From an uncultured Clostridium sp. (GTDB taxonomy: Bacteria; Bacillota; Clostridia; Oscillospirales; Acutalibacteraceae), in assembly GCA_934717555.1 (NCBI GenBank), contig CAKUYY010000001.1:84497-148496 (forward strand): a stretch of DNA of 64,000 nt. The letters are read 5' to 3'. Position numbers and translations under genes: made by a program. The notes under the pieces were generated by a model. That model saw only the letters and a list, made by a program, of their open reading frames with translations. It had not been told where the DNA came from and searched no databases. This document shows positions 33,493 to 42,007 of the stretch, in pieces (position 1 is the first letter of the stretch; each line of letters begins with the position of its first letter).

Positions 33493-34566
33493 ATGGGAAA
33501 GAAGAAAAAGAAAACGTCAGTGGGCAGAAAGGTAGTCAACACAGTGATTATTGTGTTCTGCGTGCTGTTTATCGCCATGGGAGGGTTGATGGTATGGGGG
33601 CACAGCGCCTTAAGTTCCATGTATAAGCCTTTGGGCGATGGTGAAGTAAACGATAACAATCTTTTACCCAGCGGTTTGACAAAGGATGAAGTCAATGAAA
33701 TTCTGCCCGGCGCAGGGGATAATTTGACGGATGATCTGATCAGTGATAAAGATGTTTACAATATTCTGCTGGTGGGTGCCGACGATGACGGCAACAGCGA
33801 TACCATGATGCTGATTTCTATTGACAACAAACATCAGAAATTAAAGATGACTTCCTTTATGAGGGATACTGTGGTGGATATCCCAGGCAAAAATGGGATT
33901 TACCGGTACAAGCTGAATTCCTCCTTTAATGCTGGGGGCGTCCCGTTGGTGATTGAGACCCTTGAGCGTAATTTTGGTATCAATATCGACAAGTATGCGG
34001 AAGTAAACTTTGAATGTTTCCGGAAGGTTATTGATATTTTAGGCGGCGTAGAGGTTACGCTGACAGAATCCGAAGTAGAATATATCAATGACAGATGGCA
34101 TGACGGGAACCCTTTGACCGGTGGGGCAGGTACTTACAAGTTGGATTCCGGCAAAGCGCTGGTCCATGCGAGAAACCGTTCTTCTGGTATGTGGGACTAT
34201 GGACGTACCGCGCGCCAGAGGGATGTTATCCGGGCTACCATCGAAGGGTTTAAAAATACTGACGTAGTGAGTATGCTGCGGATCGCCGCCAGTATGATGC
34301 CTTATGTGAATACAGATATGAATCCCCAGGAACTCAGCCAGCTTATTTACAAAGCCCCTACGTATATGAACTATGAAATAGAAGAATTCCGTCTCCCAAC
34401 CAATAATAATATAGAAGAAAAGACCGTGCAGGAACTTGGCGGGGCGGTATTGATTATCCCCGATATAGAACAGGCCCGTCAGGATCTCGAGGACTTTATT
34501 TATAACGATATCATTCCCGAAGGTACCATGCCGAGCACCAGTGACCGTGTACGCCAAGGGGAATAA
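33493..34566 (+). CDS. LytR-CpsA-Psr (LCP) family wall-polymer ligase
   Basis: 357 residues from ATG 33493 (the frame is open upstream but lacks a ribosome site; AGGAAGGG precedes this ATG). A lysine-rich start (GKKKKKTSVGRK) and a helix at about 14-36 precede the LCP domain: TSFMRDTVVDIPG, LNSSFNAGG, NFGINIDKYAEVNF, LGGVEVTLTESEVEYIN, HARNRS and GRTARQRDVI. All conserved arginines and the metal-binding aspartates appear present. Together with the preceding paralogue it forms an LCP pair likely joining wall glycopolymers to peptidoglycan. Confidence 0.93.
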   Translation: MGKKKKKTSVGRKVVNTVIIVFCVLFIAMGGLMVWGHSALSSMYKPLGDGEVNDNNLLPSGLTKDEVNEILPGAGDNLTDDLISDKDVYNILLVGADDDGNSDTMMLISIDNKHQKLKMTSFMRDTVVDIPGKNGIYRYKLNSSFNAGGVPLVIETLERNFGINIDKYAEVNFECFRKVIDILGGVEVTLTESEVEYINDRWHDGNPLTGGAGTYKLDSGKALVHARNRSSGMWDYGRTARQRDVIRATIEGFKNTDVVSMLRIAASMMPYVNTDMNPQELSQLIYKAPTYMNYEIEEFRLPTNNNIEEKTVQELGGAVLIIPDIEQARQDLEDFIYNDIIPEGTMPSTSDRVRQGE

Positions 34567-34591
34567 AACAAGAAGGAAATGAAAATTTTTC

Positions 34592-34630
34592 AGGAACCCA
34601 GAAGGCAAAAGCTTTCTGGGTTCCTTTTTG
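34592..34630 (+). terminator. Terminator after LCP genes
   Basis: AGGAACCCAGAA (34592-34603) pairs with TTCTGGGTTCCT (34614-34625), followed by T's. Confidence 0.88.
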
Positions 34631-34808
34631 TTGTTTTTAGGATAAAAGGCGCCCTGTTTTTTAAGGGAAAAGAAAAGGCATGAAAAGGAAGAAATTCGAA
34701 AAATAAAAGGGTACCATTGCCCAAAGCATAAGGGTTTCGGGTGAGGGAACAAGGGGAACAGACAAACACTGCCCATTGAGCGGTGCTGCCCTAAAAGATA
34801 TGGAAAAC

Positions 34809-34851
34809 AAATAGCCTTTGATGCCGTTCTATCCTGCATCAAAGGCTATTT
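34809..34851 (-). terminator. Terminator of the zinc-ribbon / Smr operon
   Basis: A perfect 16-bp stem (34809-34824 with 34836-34851) reads into TTTGTTTT on the minus strand. I see no gene in the rest of the gap 34567-34920. Confidence 0.8.
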
Positions 34852-34920
34852 CCATTACAAACTTTTCTAGTTGGGGAAATCTCTGAGAAGATATTCCAGT
34901 TTTTATATGGGACGAAATGT

Positions 34921-35178
34921 TTAGCTTTTGGGCTTTAATACCAGTGTTGTCTCCCCGCTGTTAAGAGAAAGCAACTTCCTTTGGATACGGGGGTGCTTTA
35001 ATTCCACACGGACCATTTCCTGTAAAATTTTCCCCCCATGATACCCGTGGATGACTATCACTTCCCGGATATCCTTTCCCACGTGGCCCAGGAGAAGCTC
35101 CAACTGGCGTTTGGCTTCCGCAGCGTGCATCCCATGAATATCAACTTCTAAAGTCCAGCCATATTTACGTTGTATCAT
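34921..35178 (-). CDS. Small Smr-domain protein
   Basis: 85 residues that are essentially one Smr domain, the nicking-endonuclease-like module of MutS2 and MutS-related proteins. The hallmarks are LEVDIHGMHAAEAKRQL, VIVIHGYHGGKILQ (the HGxGxG-type loop) and a final NSGETTLVLK. It overlaps the upstream gene by 14 bp, so translation is probably coupled. Stand-alone Smr proteins are thought to act on nucleic acids; the target is unknown. Confidence 0.88.
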   Translation of the reverse strand: MIQRKYGWTLEVDIHGMHAAEAKRQLELLLGHVGKDIREVIVIHGYHGGKILQEMVRVELKHPRIQRKLLSLNSGETTLVLKPKS

Positions 35179-37063
35179 GACGTTTTTTGCCCCGTTTCTT
35201 TGATTCTTTCTGTAAGGAAGGTTCCTGTTTCATTTCTTGGTTAGAAATGGGGAACCCACATTTGGTACAAAACAGCATCCCCTGATAAAGCTGAGCGCCG
35301 CAGGCGGAACATTTCTGTTCTAATGTTGGGAACTCCTCCGCGGGGACAGGACGGGAAGATTCCCGGCGAATGACAAAATGGCGGCGGATTATAAGCGAAA
35401 TCCCGCAGGCGAGAAATAATCCCAACAAGGCGGCCATGCATAACATAACAACAAACCAGCCGTTGAGCCACTTGACAGTAGCGGTTAGAAGGGTTTTTCC
35501 ATCAGGGGGGATAACCTGCTGGGTTGTCATGTCATTGACACGGATAGACTGCACACTGTCGCTCCGGTCCTGGGTCAGGGAAGAGATGACCTGGTCTCCA
35601 GTATAAGAGTAAGAAACAGCCCCGGTATAACCGGATTGCTGTAAAAAGGATTCCAAATTGACTTGGTCGTTAACAGAGGTGGAGTGGTATAACTGAAAGC
35701 CGTCCCCGTTGCTAAGGGAAACCTCGTTTCCTGTTCCAAAGAGGGAGGAGAGAATCTCAGTGAGCTCGCTGGGGGCTCCTTCCATGGAAAGGATACAGCG
35801 GTGATCCTCTACAGATGTGGAAAGCCCCGAGATATCCAATCCCTGGAAGTAACGGGCAGCCGTCCGCGCCCCCTGGTTACCCGATTCCCCAGAAAAGGTA
35901 AGGGCAATGTCCCGGTGAAACAAGCCTTCTGAAAGACGATGCATATCGATTGCCATAGATTCTATGGTGAATTCGTTTTGGCTTTGCAGGCGGACCTGCA
36001 ATAAGGAGCTGTCTTCCTGTAGGACAAACTGGGAATCGTCCACATAGCTGTCTATGTTCATCCACTGCCCGTCCTTCCACATTTGGGCTGTGGAAATCCC
36101 GGAAGAACTGTCAGCATCAAAAATATATTCCACATAGGTTTTCCCCTCCCGGTTAGAGAGGAAAGAAGAAAGGTTGATCCGTTCCGTAAAGACCGTCTGA
36201 CTGTCGAAAAGGGTTTCTTTTTGCTGCTCTACCACACTTTGGGCGGAAGGCGTGTCCAGCGCTTGGGCAGTCATTTTTTCCAAATCCTGGCTGTTTTGGG
36301 CGGTAAAAGAAATAACAAATGTATGGCCGGCAGCACTATTTTCCCAGTGGCTGGAACCGCCGGAGGGGACCAAGTCATTTAAGTATGATTGCAAGGATTC
36401 CCTTAACTGACTGTAGGAGCTTTCCGGGATAGAGATGGAAATGGTACGGTCAAAGGTTTCCCCCTCTGTTAAATGCGTTCGGATGGTAATTTTATTCACC
36501 GGATGATAAGAAAGCTCCTGGACATGGATCCGGTCCTGGGAGGAAAAGACTTGCCCATCGATAGAGACCTGGGAAGTCCCTCCAGAAAAGAAAGAAGGTT
36601 CCCCGCTGCACAGGCCGCTGTCAACCAGTGCTTCATCCAGCCATTCCATGAGATCACCGCTGGAAAAATTTTCTTCTAGGCGTACCCCCTGGGTAAAAAT
36701 TCCATCAGGGGCGGCATACAGTAGGTAACATTCCTGCCCAAGGAGAGACTCTATTTTATCCCGGTAATCCTGTTGATCGGAAAAGGAAAGGGTAAAGGTA
36801 TAAGTGATATTTTGATTCTGCGTCTGTTTGGTCCAGGAAAGGCTTTGGGGACATTGCTGCCGTATAAGTGCGTCCAAAGCAGCTTCCCCTCCGTTGATCT
36901 GGGAAATGTCGTTGCTGGAGAGGGTACAACTCATAGAGCGCTGGCCGGAAAAATCTTTTTCCATTGTCATTTGGGTAGAGGGTTCTGTACCGCATCCGCT
37001 GAAAATTAAGATAACCCCGGCCAAAAGGAAGAATAAGAAGAGAAAGCGAAGGTACTGTTTCAC
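35165..37063 (-). CDS. Membrane lipoprotein-like protein with C-terminal zinc ribbon
   Basis: 632 residues. A signal sequence ends in a lipobox-like IFSGCG (Cys about 25). A long exterior beta-rich region with three or more similar modules (SFTAQNSQDLEKM-, LEKNF-like) recalls DUF3153-type proteins. One helix at about 538-560 is followed by a cytosolic zinc ribbon CSACGAQLYQGMLFCTKCG (about 591-609) and a basic tail. The topology (lipid anchor outside, zinc ribbon inside) is unusual. It overlaps the Smr gene. Function unknown. Confidence 0.75.
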   Translation of the reverse strand: MKQYLRFLFLFFLLAGVILIFSGCGTEPSTQMTMEKDFSGQRSMSCTLSSNDISQINGGEAALDALIRQQCPQSLSWTKQTQNQNITYTFTLSFSDQQDYRDKIESLLGQECYLLYAAPDGIFTQGVRLEENFSSGDLMEWLDEALVDSGLCSGEPSFFSGGTSQVSIDGQVFSSQDRIHVQELSYHPVNKITIRTHLTEGETFDRTISISIPESSYSQLRESLQSYLNDLVPSGGSSHWENSAAGHTFVISFTAQNSQDLEKMTAQALDTPSAQSVVEQQKETLFDSQTVFTERINLSSFLSNREGKTYVEYIFDADSSSGISTAQMWKDGQWMNIDSYVDDSQFVLQEDSSLLQVRLQSQNEFTIESMAIDMHRLSEGLFHRDIALTFSGESGNQGARTAARYFQGLDISGLSTSVEDHRCILSMEGAPSELTEILSSLFGTGNEVSLSNGDGFQLYHSTSVNDQVNLESFLQQSGYTGAVSYSYTGDQVISSLTQDRSDSVQSIRVNDMTTQQVIPPDGKTLLTATVKWLNGWFVVMLCMAALLGLFLACGISLIIRRHFVIRRESSRPVPAEEFPTLEQKCSACGAQLYQGMLFCTKCGFPISNQEMKQEPSLQKESKKRGKKRHDTT

Positions 37064-37262
37064 AAAAGATTCCTCCGTTATGTTACAATTCCAAGATGCT
37101 TCCCAATAGGAAAGATATATTCATTATACTATTTTTTGTCAGCAATGGCTATAGAAGGTTCCCGGAAAAAGATGAAATCTATCTGTAAAATCAAGGAAGA
37201 GACAAAGGACGGGGCTCTTTTCTTAAATTTTTTTTAATCAGGATGAAAAGAGAACAGGGGTG

Positions 37263-37271
37263 TGCTATAAT
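37263..37271 (+). promoter_or_regulatory. Extended -10 promoter for 37311 gene
   Basis: TGC followed by TATAAT (37266-37271), 40 bp before the start; no clear -35. Confidence 0.5.
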
Positions 37272-37310
37272 AAAACAATATGGATAAAGGGAAAGGTAAG
37301 GAGAGATGCT

Positions 37311-38492
37311 ATGACTGTTGTAGATATCAGAAGCTTTTTTACCTTACGCAATGTAGAACTAATTGAAGTCAATAAAGACTTTATTTACTATGCGGAAGAA
37401 AAAAATGAAGAAGGGCATAATAATTTATTCTTGCTGGAATACAATCGCGCTACCAGGCGGGAACGGGTGATCACACACTATTCCTTAGAAGACCCTACTT
37501 TTGTACAGCACATTTATTCCTTTGCCAACAGCATTGTCCTTCTGCTGGAAAACGGAGGCAACCGGGTATGGGCGTTCCGTGTCGACAAGGAGACAGGGCA
37601 AGAGACCGTGCGGACCCAGCTGCACTGTATTGGAGGGTTTGCCGGGAGCAAAGCCCTGGATGAACGGCACATTCTTATCTATACACAATCTGATGGGGAA
37701 TGCGCGGATCTATTCAAAGAATATCAGAAAGTGACTGGATGCAACAGGGTAGCTTATCTATATGACATTGAGAAAGAGGAAAAGTTCTTCATTAAAAATT
37801 TGCGGCTGTGCCGGAGGCAGGAAGAGGATTTCCTGCTGTTTTCCACCCAGGAAGGCGGACAGGTCCTATTACTGGAACCCTATGGGGATGAAGAACTCAA
37901 ACAACGCTGCTATCGGAATGCTAGATGGATTCATGCGGATATCCGGGATTCCTTATGGATCCTTCCGGTAGAAGAGCTGATTGAGGGAATCCAAAAGGGG
38001 GAAGAGGACTTTCGCAGGCGCCCTATCATGACAGCGGATGTCAACGGCATGGTGCGGTTCACCGGTATGGACAGCCGGAGCATTTACTTCAAGGCGAAAC
38101 ACTTCCCCACAGGAGGGGAACGAATCTGTTCCTATGATAAGGAAGACGGCACCATAGAAGTACTGACTGACCTGGAACAGCCCGGAGAGGAAAATTGGCG
38201 CTATTACTTTGAAAAGAACGGCGCGAAAGTATACCGGCTGGAAGAAAAAGAGGACGATACAGTAGTCGTTACCGGAATTGTCAATAGTAACATTCAAACG
38301 AAGTATGAAAAGAAACTGGGGGAGTTGGTTAGCTGCGTGGAAGATAGATTTCTCATCACGAAAAAAACAGTAACCGACGACAACGAACACGATGATTTTG
38401 AATATTATACGATCTATGACACAGTGAAAAATACGGAAGACAGTTTTGAGTGTAAAGGTTCTGTCTGGGGGGACACTCTGGTACTTTATTAA
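37311..38492 (+). CDS. Unknown soluble protein, beta-propeller-like
   Basis: 393 residues from ATG 37311 (AAGGAGAG 8 bp upstream; an in-frame ATG at 37260 lies upstream of the promoter box). No signal peptide and no membrane segment. Many short beta strands alternate with polar turns (FIYYAEEKNEEGHNNLFLLEYN; RICSYDKEDGTIEVLTDLE; FEYYTIYDTVKNTEDSFECKG), as in propeller-type cytosolic proteins. It has no motif that I can name. It stands alone, with its own promoter. Confidence 0.65.
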   Translation: MTVVDIRSFFTLRNVELIEVNKDFIYYAEEKNEEGHNNLFLLEYNRATRRERVITHYSLEDPTFVQHIYSFANSIVLLLENGGNRVWAFRVDKETGQETVRTQLHCIGGFAGSKALDERHILIYTQSDGECADLFKEYQKVTGCNRVAYLYDIEKEEKFFIKNLRLCRRQEEDFLLFSTQEGGQVLLLEPYGDEELKQRCYRNARWIHADIRDSLWILPVEELIEGIQKGEEDFRRRPIMTADVNGMVRFTGMDSRSIYFKAKHFPTGGERICSYDKEDGTIEVLTDLEQPGEENWRYYFEKNGAKVYRLEEKEDDTVVVTGIVNSNIQTKYEKKLGELVSCVEDRFLITKKTVTDDNEHDDFEYYTIYDTVKNTEDSFECKGSVWGDTLVLY

Positions 38493-38552
38493 AAAGAAAA
38501 AAGATATTATGTAGCGGGATTAATACGCCATTCTGAAAGGAAGGGATGACAA

Positions 38553-39086
38553 ATGAAACAGTGGTGGGATCACTCCTGGAAATGGCCGGAATGTTCTTTG
38601 GGAATCCTATTGATTTTACTGGGGTTAATAGCGCTTTTTTTACCCGGGATGATATTGGGGGTTCTTTCTCTTGCGCTGGGAATTCCCATTCTGGTATTTG
38701 GAGCGGTACAAATTGTTCGGAGCGTGCGCCTTTATAAGATGATGGGGGCGTTGCCTATGCCGATGTTGCTGACAGGGGTGATTGCGGCAGTGGTGGGTTT
38801 GGCTTTTTTGGTTTATCCATCCATGCCTGCGTCTGTTTTTGGGACAATATTCGGAATCTGGGCATTGGGTTCCGGCGCTGTGAAAATGAACCGGGCCATT
38901 TCCTCCCGCCAGGCGGGCGATCGTTGTGCTTGGCTGTTTGTACAGAGTTTTATCCATATTGCTTTTGGCTTTTTTCTAGTTGTCAATCCGGTCGGGATTA
39001 CGTCCTTGTGGGTAAGTATGATAGGGGCTTATCTAGTTTATTTGGGGATTACTTTTTTTATTCAATCCTTACATAAAAAAGGATAA
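38553..39086 (+). CDS. HdeD family (DUF308) membrane protein
   Basis: 177 residues with six hydrophobic helices arranged as three two-helix repeats, as in HdeD/DUF308: LGILLILLGLIALFLPG, LLTGVIAAVVGLAFLVYPS, and IAFGFFLVVNPVGIT. Members are linked to acid or stress resistance in enterobacteria; in Firmicutes the role is unknown. The start is ATG 38553 with GAAAGGAAGGG upstream. It is 60 bp behind the 37311 gene, possibly in one transcript. Confidence 0.87.
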   Translation: MKQWWDHSWKWPECSLGILLILLGLIALFLPGMILGVLSLALGIPILVFGAVQIVRSVRLYKMMGALPMPMLLTGVIAAVVGLAFLVYPSMPASVFGTIFGIWALGSGAVKMNRAISSRQAGDRCAWLFVQSFIHIAFGFFLVVNPVGITSLWVSMIGAYLVYLGITFFIQSLHKKG

Positions 39087-39153
39087 TATTTCCAATTTAA
39101 TTTAAAGATTACTTTTTTATACAGATATTTTGAAAAAAAGAAGAAAATTTTCG

Positions 39154-39185
39154 AAAGAGAACAGGCAACTGTTCTCTTTTTCTTT
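39154..39185 (+). terminator. Terminator after HdeD-like gene
   Basis: GAGAACAG (39157-39164) / CTGTTCTC (39169-39176), 4-nt loop, then TTTTTCTTT. The gap 39087-39390 is otherwise very AT-rich with no gene. Confidence 0.88.
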
Positions 39186-39390
39186 ACTTATTATTACTTA
39201 AAACGAAATAATTATAAAAAATATCGTGAAAAGGATTGTATCTTTTTTTATTTTATAGTAAAATTAAAATATAATAAATATTACAGATCTTTAAATTTAT
39301 ATCTTTAGCGTTTATAATTGATTTCTATTGTATTTTAAAAAGTATTATCTATTTTTTAAACTATAAATCAATGAAAAGGGGTTATGAATC

Positions 39391-39735
39391 ATGGCAACAA
39401 ATAGCAAAGATTTCGCACAAGATTTTAGAGATCGTTATATGGAATTAACCAGGCGTTTAATGGTACTGAATTTATTGGATAAACCAAAGACTGGCTATGA
39501 AATAAGTGTGGCCATCCATGAGGAGAGTAACCATGTTTTTCCCTTGTGGCAAGTAGTCTCTACTTTATTAATATTGGAAAGAGCTGGGGCGGTCAATAGA
39601 ATAAGACAAGATGAAAAATTATATTATCAGATTACTTCTCAGGGAAAAGAATGTTTAAAATTAGCTTTACAAGAATTTTATTCTCTGCAGGAAGGCTTGG
39701 AACAAGTCTTAAATCAAGGGAAAAAGTTGGCCTAA
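39391..39735 (+). CDS. PadR family transcriptional regulator
   Basis: 114 residues. The winged helix-turn-helix has the PadR pattern: RLMVLNLLDKPKTGYEISVAIHEES, VVSTLLILERAGAVNRIRQDEKLYYQITSQGKECL. There is no long C-terminal dimer domain, as in the short PadR-s2 type. AAAAGGGG lies before ATG 39391. The gene and both flanks (39087-40065) are clearly more AT-rich than the neighbours, which suggests recent arrival. The target is unknown; the next gene downstream is the CoA-disulfide reductase fusion, behind a hairpin. Confidence 0.85.
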   Translation: MATNSKDFAQDFRDRYMELTRRLMVLNLLDKPKTGYEISVAIHEESNHVFPLWQVVSTLLILERAGAVNRIRQDEKLYYQITSQGKECLKLALQEFYSLQEGLEQVLNQGKKLA

Positions 39736-39899
39736 AAAATTTGCTTTTGATTCTTTTGACGGATCGGTTTATTAGGCTTAAAATTCTTGTCAAAGTGATT
39801 TCATATATTTTATATGAGGGTGTTTGAGCTGACAAATCTATACTTGTGAAAAGAAAAATGATCATAGAATCCTTTTAAAATATCATTGAGATATTAGGA

Positions 39900-39963
39900 A
39901 ACAGCGTTGAATTTTTGTATTGTTAGGTTATGGTAATACAAAATATCAGCGCTGTTTTTATAG
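39900..39963 (+). terminator. Long terminator hairpin after padR
   Basis: AACAGCG-TGA--TTTTTGTATT pairs with AATACAAAAT--TCAGCGCTGTT, followed by TTTT. Otherwise I see only AT-rich sequence in 39736-40065. Confidence 0.8.
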
Positions 39964-40065
39964 GGATAATTGGAAGACACTATTTATGTATGGAAAAGCT
40001 TTTATAAAGTAAAAAAATATGATACACTGAACCTACCAAAATTGACAGAAAAGGAGGAACAGTAA

Positions 40066-41742
40066 ATGAAAGTGATTATTGTAGGAGGCGTAGCTGGAGG
40101 AGCATCCGCCGCGGCGCGTTTGCGCCGTCTGGATGAACACGCGGAAATTATCCTTTTGGAGAAGGGCCCTTATATTTCTTTTGCCAATTGCGGGTTGCCC
40201 TACTATATAGGGGGAGATATCAAGGGAAAGTCAGATTTGACCCTTCAGACGCCGGAGAGCTTCTATGCCCGTTTCCATGTGGATGTACGGGTAAACAGCG
40301 AAGCGGTCGAAATGGATCCCGAGCAGAAAACCGTTACCGTGGCGGATCAAAATAGGACGTATCAGGAAAATTATGATAAATTAATCCTTTCTCCAGGAGC
40401 CCAGCCAATTGTTCCCCCGATGAAAGGGTTGCATCAGGAAAAAGTATTTGCCCTGAGGAATATCCCGGATACCGTCAGAATTAAGGAGTTCGTGAAACAG
40501 CAATCCCCAAAACGAGCCGTAGTAATCGGCGGCGGTTATATCGGGGTGGAGATGGCCGAAAACCTGGCGCAAGCCGGGGTTGAGGTGACCATTGTAGAAA
40601 TGGCCGACCATGTGATCGCGCCCTTAGATTTAGATATGGCCTGCGACGTGCATCTGCATTTACAGGCAAAAGGGGTAAAGCTGGCCCTGGGACGGCAGGT
40701 AACCGCCATTGAGACAAAAGGTGAACAGCTGCGCTTTGTATTGGACAGCGGGATACTGGAAGCCGACATGGGGGTATTGTGCGTAGGGGTAAAACCAGAT
40801 ACTGCGTTTTGCCGGAAAGCCGGCCTGTTATGCAATGGGCGGGGAAGTATCATGGTAGACGAACATATGCGTACCAACTTGAAAGATATTTACGCGGTGG
40901 GAGACGCTGTAGAAATTACAAACTTTGTGACAGGGAACAAAGGATTTATCCCGTTGGCCGGGCCGGCCAACCGTCAGGGAAGGATAGCGGCGGACAACAT
41001 TTGCGGGATTCCCAGCCGTTATATGGGAAGCCAGGGCTCCTCCATTCTCAAGGTATTTGACCTTACGGTGGCCTCCACTGGCGTCAATGAGAAGACCGCG
41101 AAAGAAGAGGGCTTTTCCTTTGACAAGATGTTTACTTACTCCCCGTCCCATGCGGGCTATTATCCGGGCAGCGTCCCGATGTCCGTAAAGGTCATCTACG
41201 AGAAAGCGACCGGGAAGATTTTAGGCGCCCAGATTGTAGGCGGGGAAGGGGTGGACAAGCGCTGCGACGTGCTGGCGGTGGCCATCCGGGCAGGCATGAC
41301 CGCGTTTGATTTGACCCAGCTGGAACTTTGCTACGCGCCGCCTTACTCTTCCGCAAAGGACCCGGTGAACATGGCGGGGTTCGCCATTGAAAACGTATTG
41401 ACCGGAAAAGTCAAGACGTTCCATTGGCATGATGTGGACCAATTGCCCAGGGACGGGAGCGTCACGCTTTTGGATGTGCGCACCCCCAGCGAGCGCGCCA
41501 TGGGCCACATCGAAGGGTTCCTTCATATCCCTCTGGATGAACTGCGTTCCCGGTGGCAGGAGCTGCCCCAGGGGAAACCGGTATACGTCCATTGCCACAG
41601 CGGCCTACGCAGCTATGTAGCCTGCCGGATGCTTACAGGATATGGTTTTGACTGTTACAACCTGAGCGGCGGATACCGCTTATATCAATCGGTGATCTCC
41701 GGACGCAAGATACCGGATCATAGTTGCTTAGATCCTAAGTAA
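40066..41742 (+). CDS. CoA-disulfide reductase / rhodanese fusion
   Basis: 558 residues. FAD site VGGVAGGASAAARLRRLDE at the start; the redox cysteine is in FANCGLPYYIGG (about 43). An NAD site VVIGGGYIGVEMAENLAQAGVEV begins near 149, followed by the YAVGDAVE FAD motif and a dimerisation domain. The C-terminal rhodanese domain (about 460-550) has an active loop CHSGLRS near 514. This is the CoADR-RHD type, which reduces CoA disulfides or persulfides and polysulfides with NAD(P)H. It is transcribed alone; AAAGGAGGAA precedes ATG 40066. Confidence 0.93.
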   Translation: MKVIIVGGVAGGASAAARLRRLDEHAEIILLEKGPYISFANCGLPYYIGGDIKGKSDLTLQTPESFYARFHVDVRVNSEAVEMDPEQKTVTVADQNRTYQENYDKLILSPGAQPIVPPMKGLHQEKVFALRNIPDTVRIKEFVKQQSPKRAVVIGGGYIGVEMAENLAQAGVEVTIVEMADHVIAPLDLDMACDVHLHLQAKGVKLALGRQVTAIETKGEQLRFVLDSGILEADMGVLCVGVKPDTAFCRKAGLLCNGRGSIMVDEHMRTNLKDIYAVGDAVEITNFVTGNKGFIPLAGPANRQGRIAADNICGIPSRYMGSQGSSILKVFDLTVASTGVNEKTAKEEGFSFDKMFTYSPSHAGYYPGSVPMSVKVIYEKATGKILGAQIVGGEGVDKRCDVLAVAIRAGMTAFDLTQLELCYAPPYSSAKDPVNMAGFAIENVLTGKVKTFHWHDVDQLPRDGSVTLLDVRTPSERAMGHIEGFLHIPLDELRSRWQELPQGKPVYVHCHSGLRSYVACRMLTGYGFDCYNLSGGYRLYQSVISGRKIPDHSCLDPK

Positions 41743-41758
41743 AGAGTTACTTAAAGAA

Positions 41759-41803
41759 AGGGGATACACGAGCTGTTATAAGCTTGTGTATCCCCTCCTT
41801 TTT
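41759..41803 (+). terminator. Terminator after the CoADR fusion
   Basis: AGGGGATACA-GAGCT pairs with AGCT-TGTATCCCCT; CCTTTTTT follows. Confidence 0.85.
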
Positions 41804-42007
41804 TGAGGAAAGAGGGGAACGGTCAGGCAAATTGTGAATAAAATCGCCGATATCCTGGAGAAAATCCTAGGGATTGCCCATTGACGGCTTTTGTGAAAAG
41901 CTTTACAATAAAAAAGTTACGATGAAAACAGATTGGTGTGAGCGCTCTTAAAAAATGCCTTGGTGAGGGGCTTTTGGAGAACTCTTTTTTGAGTGGAGGA
42001 AAGAGAT

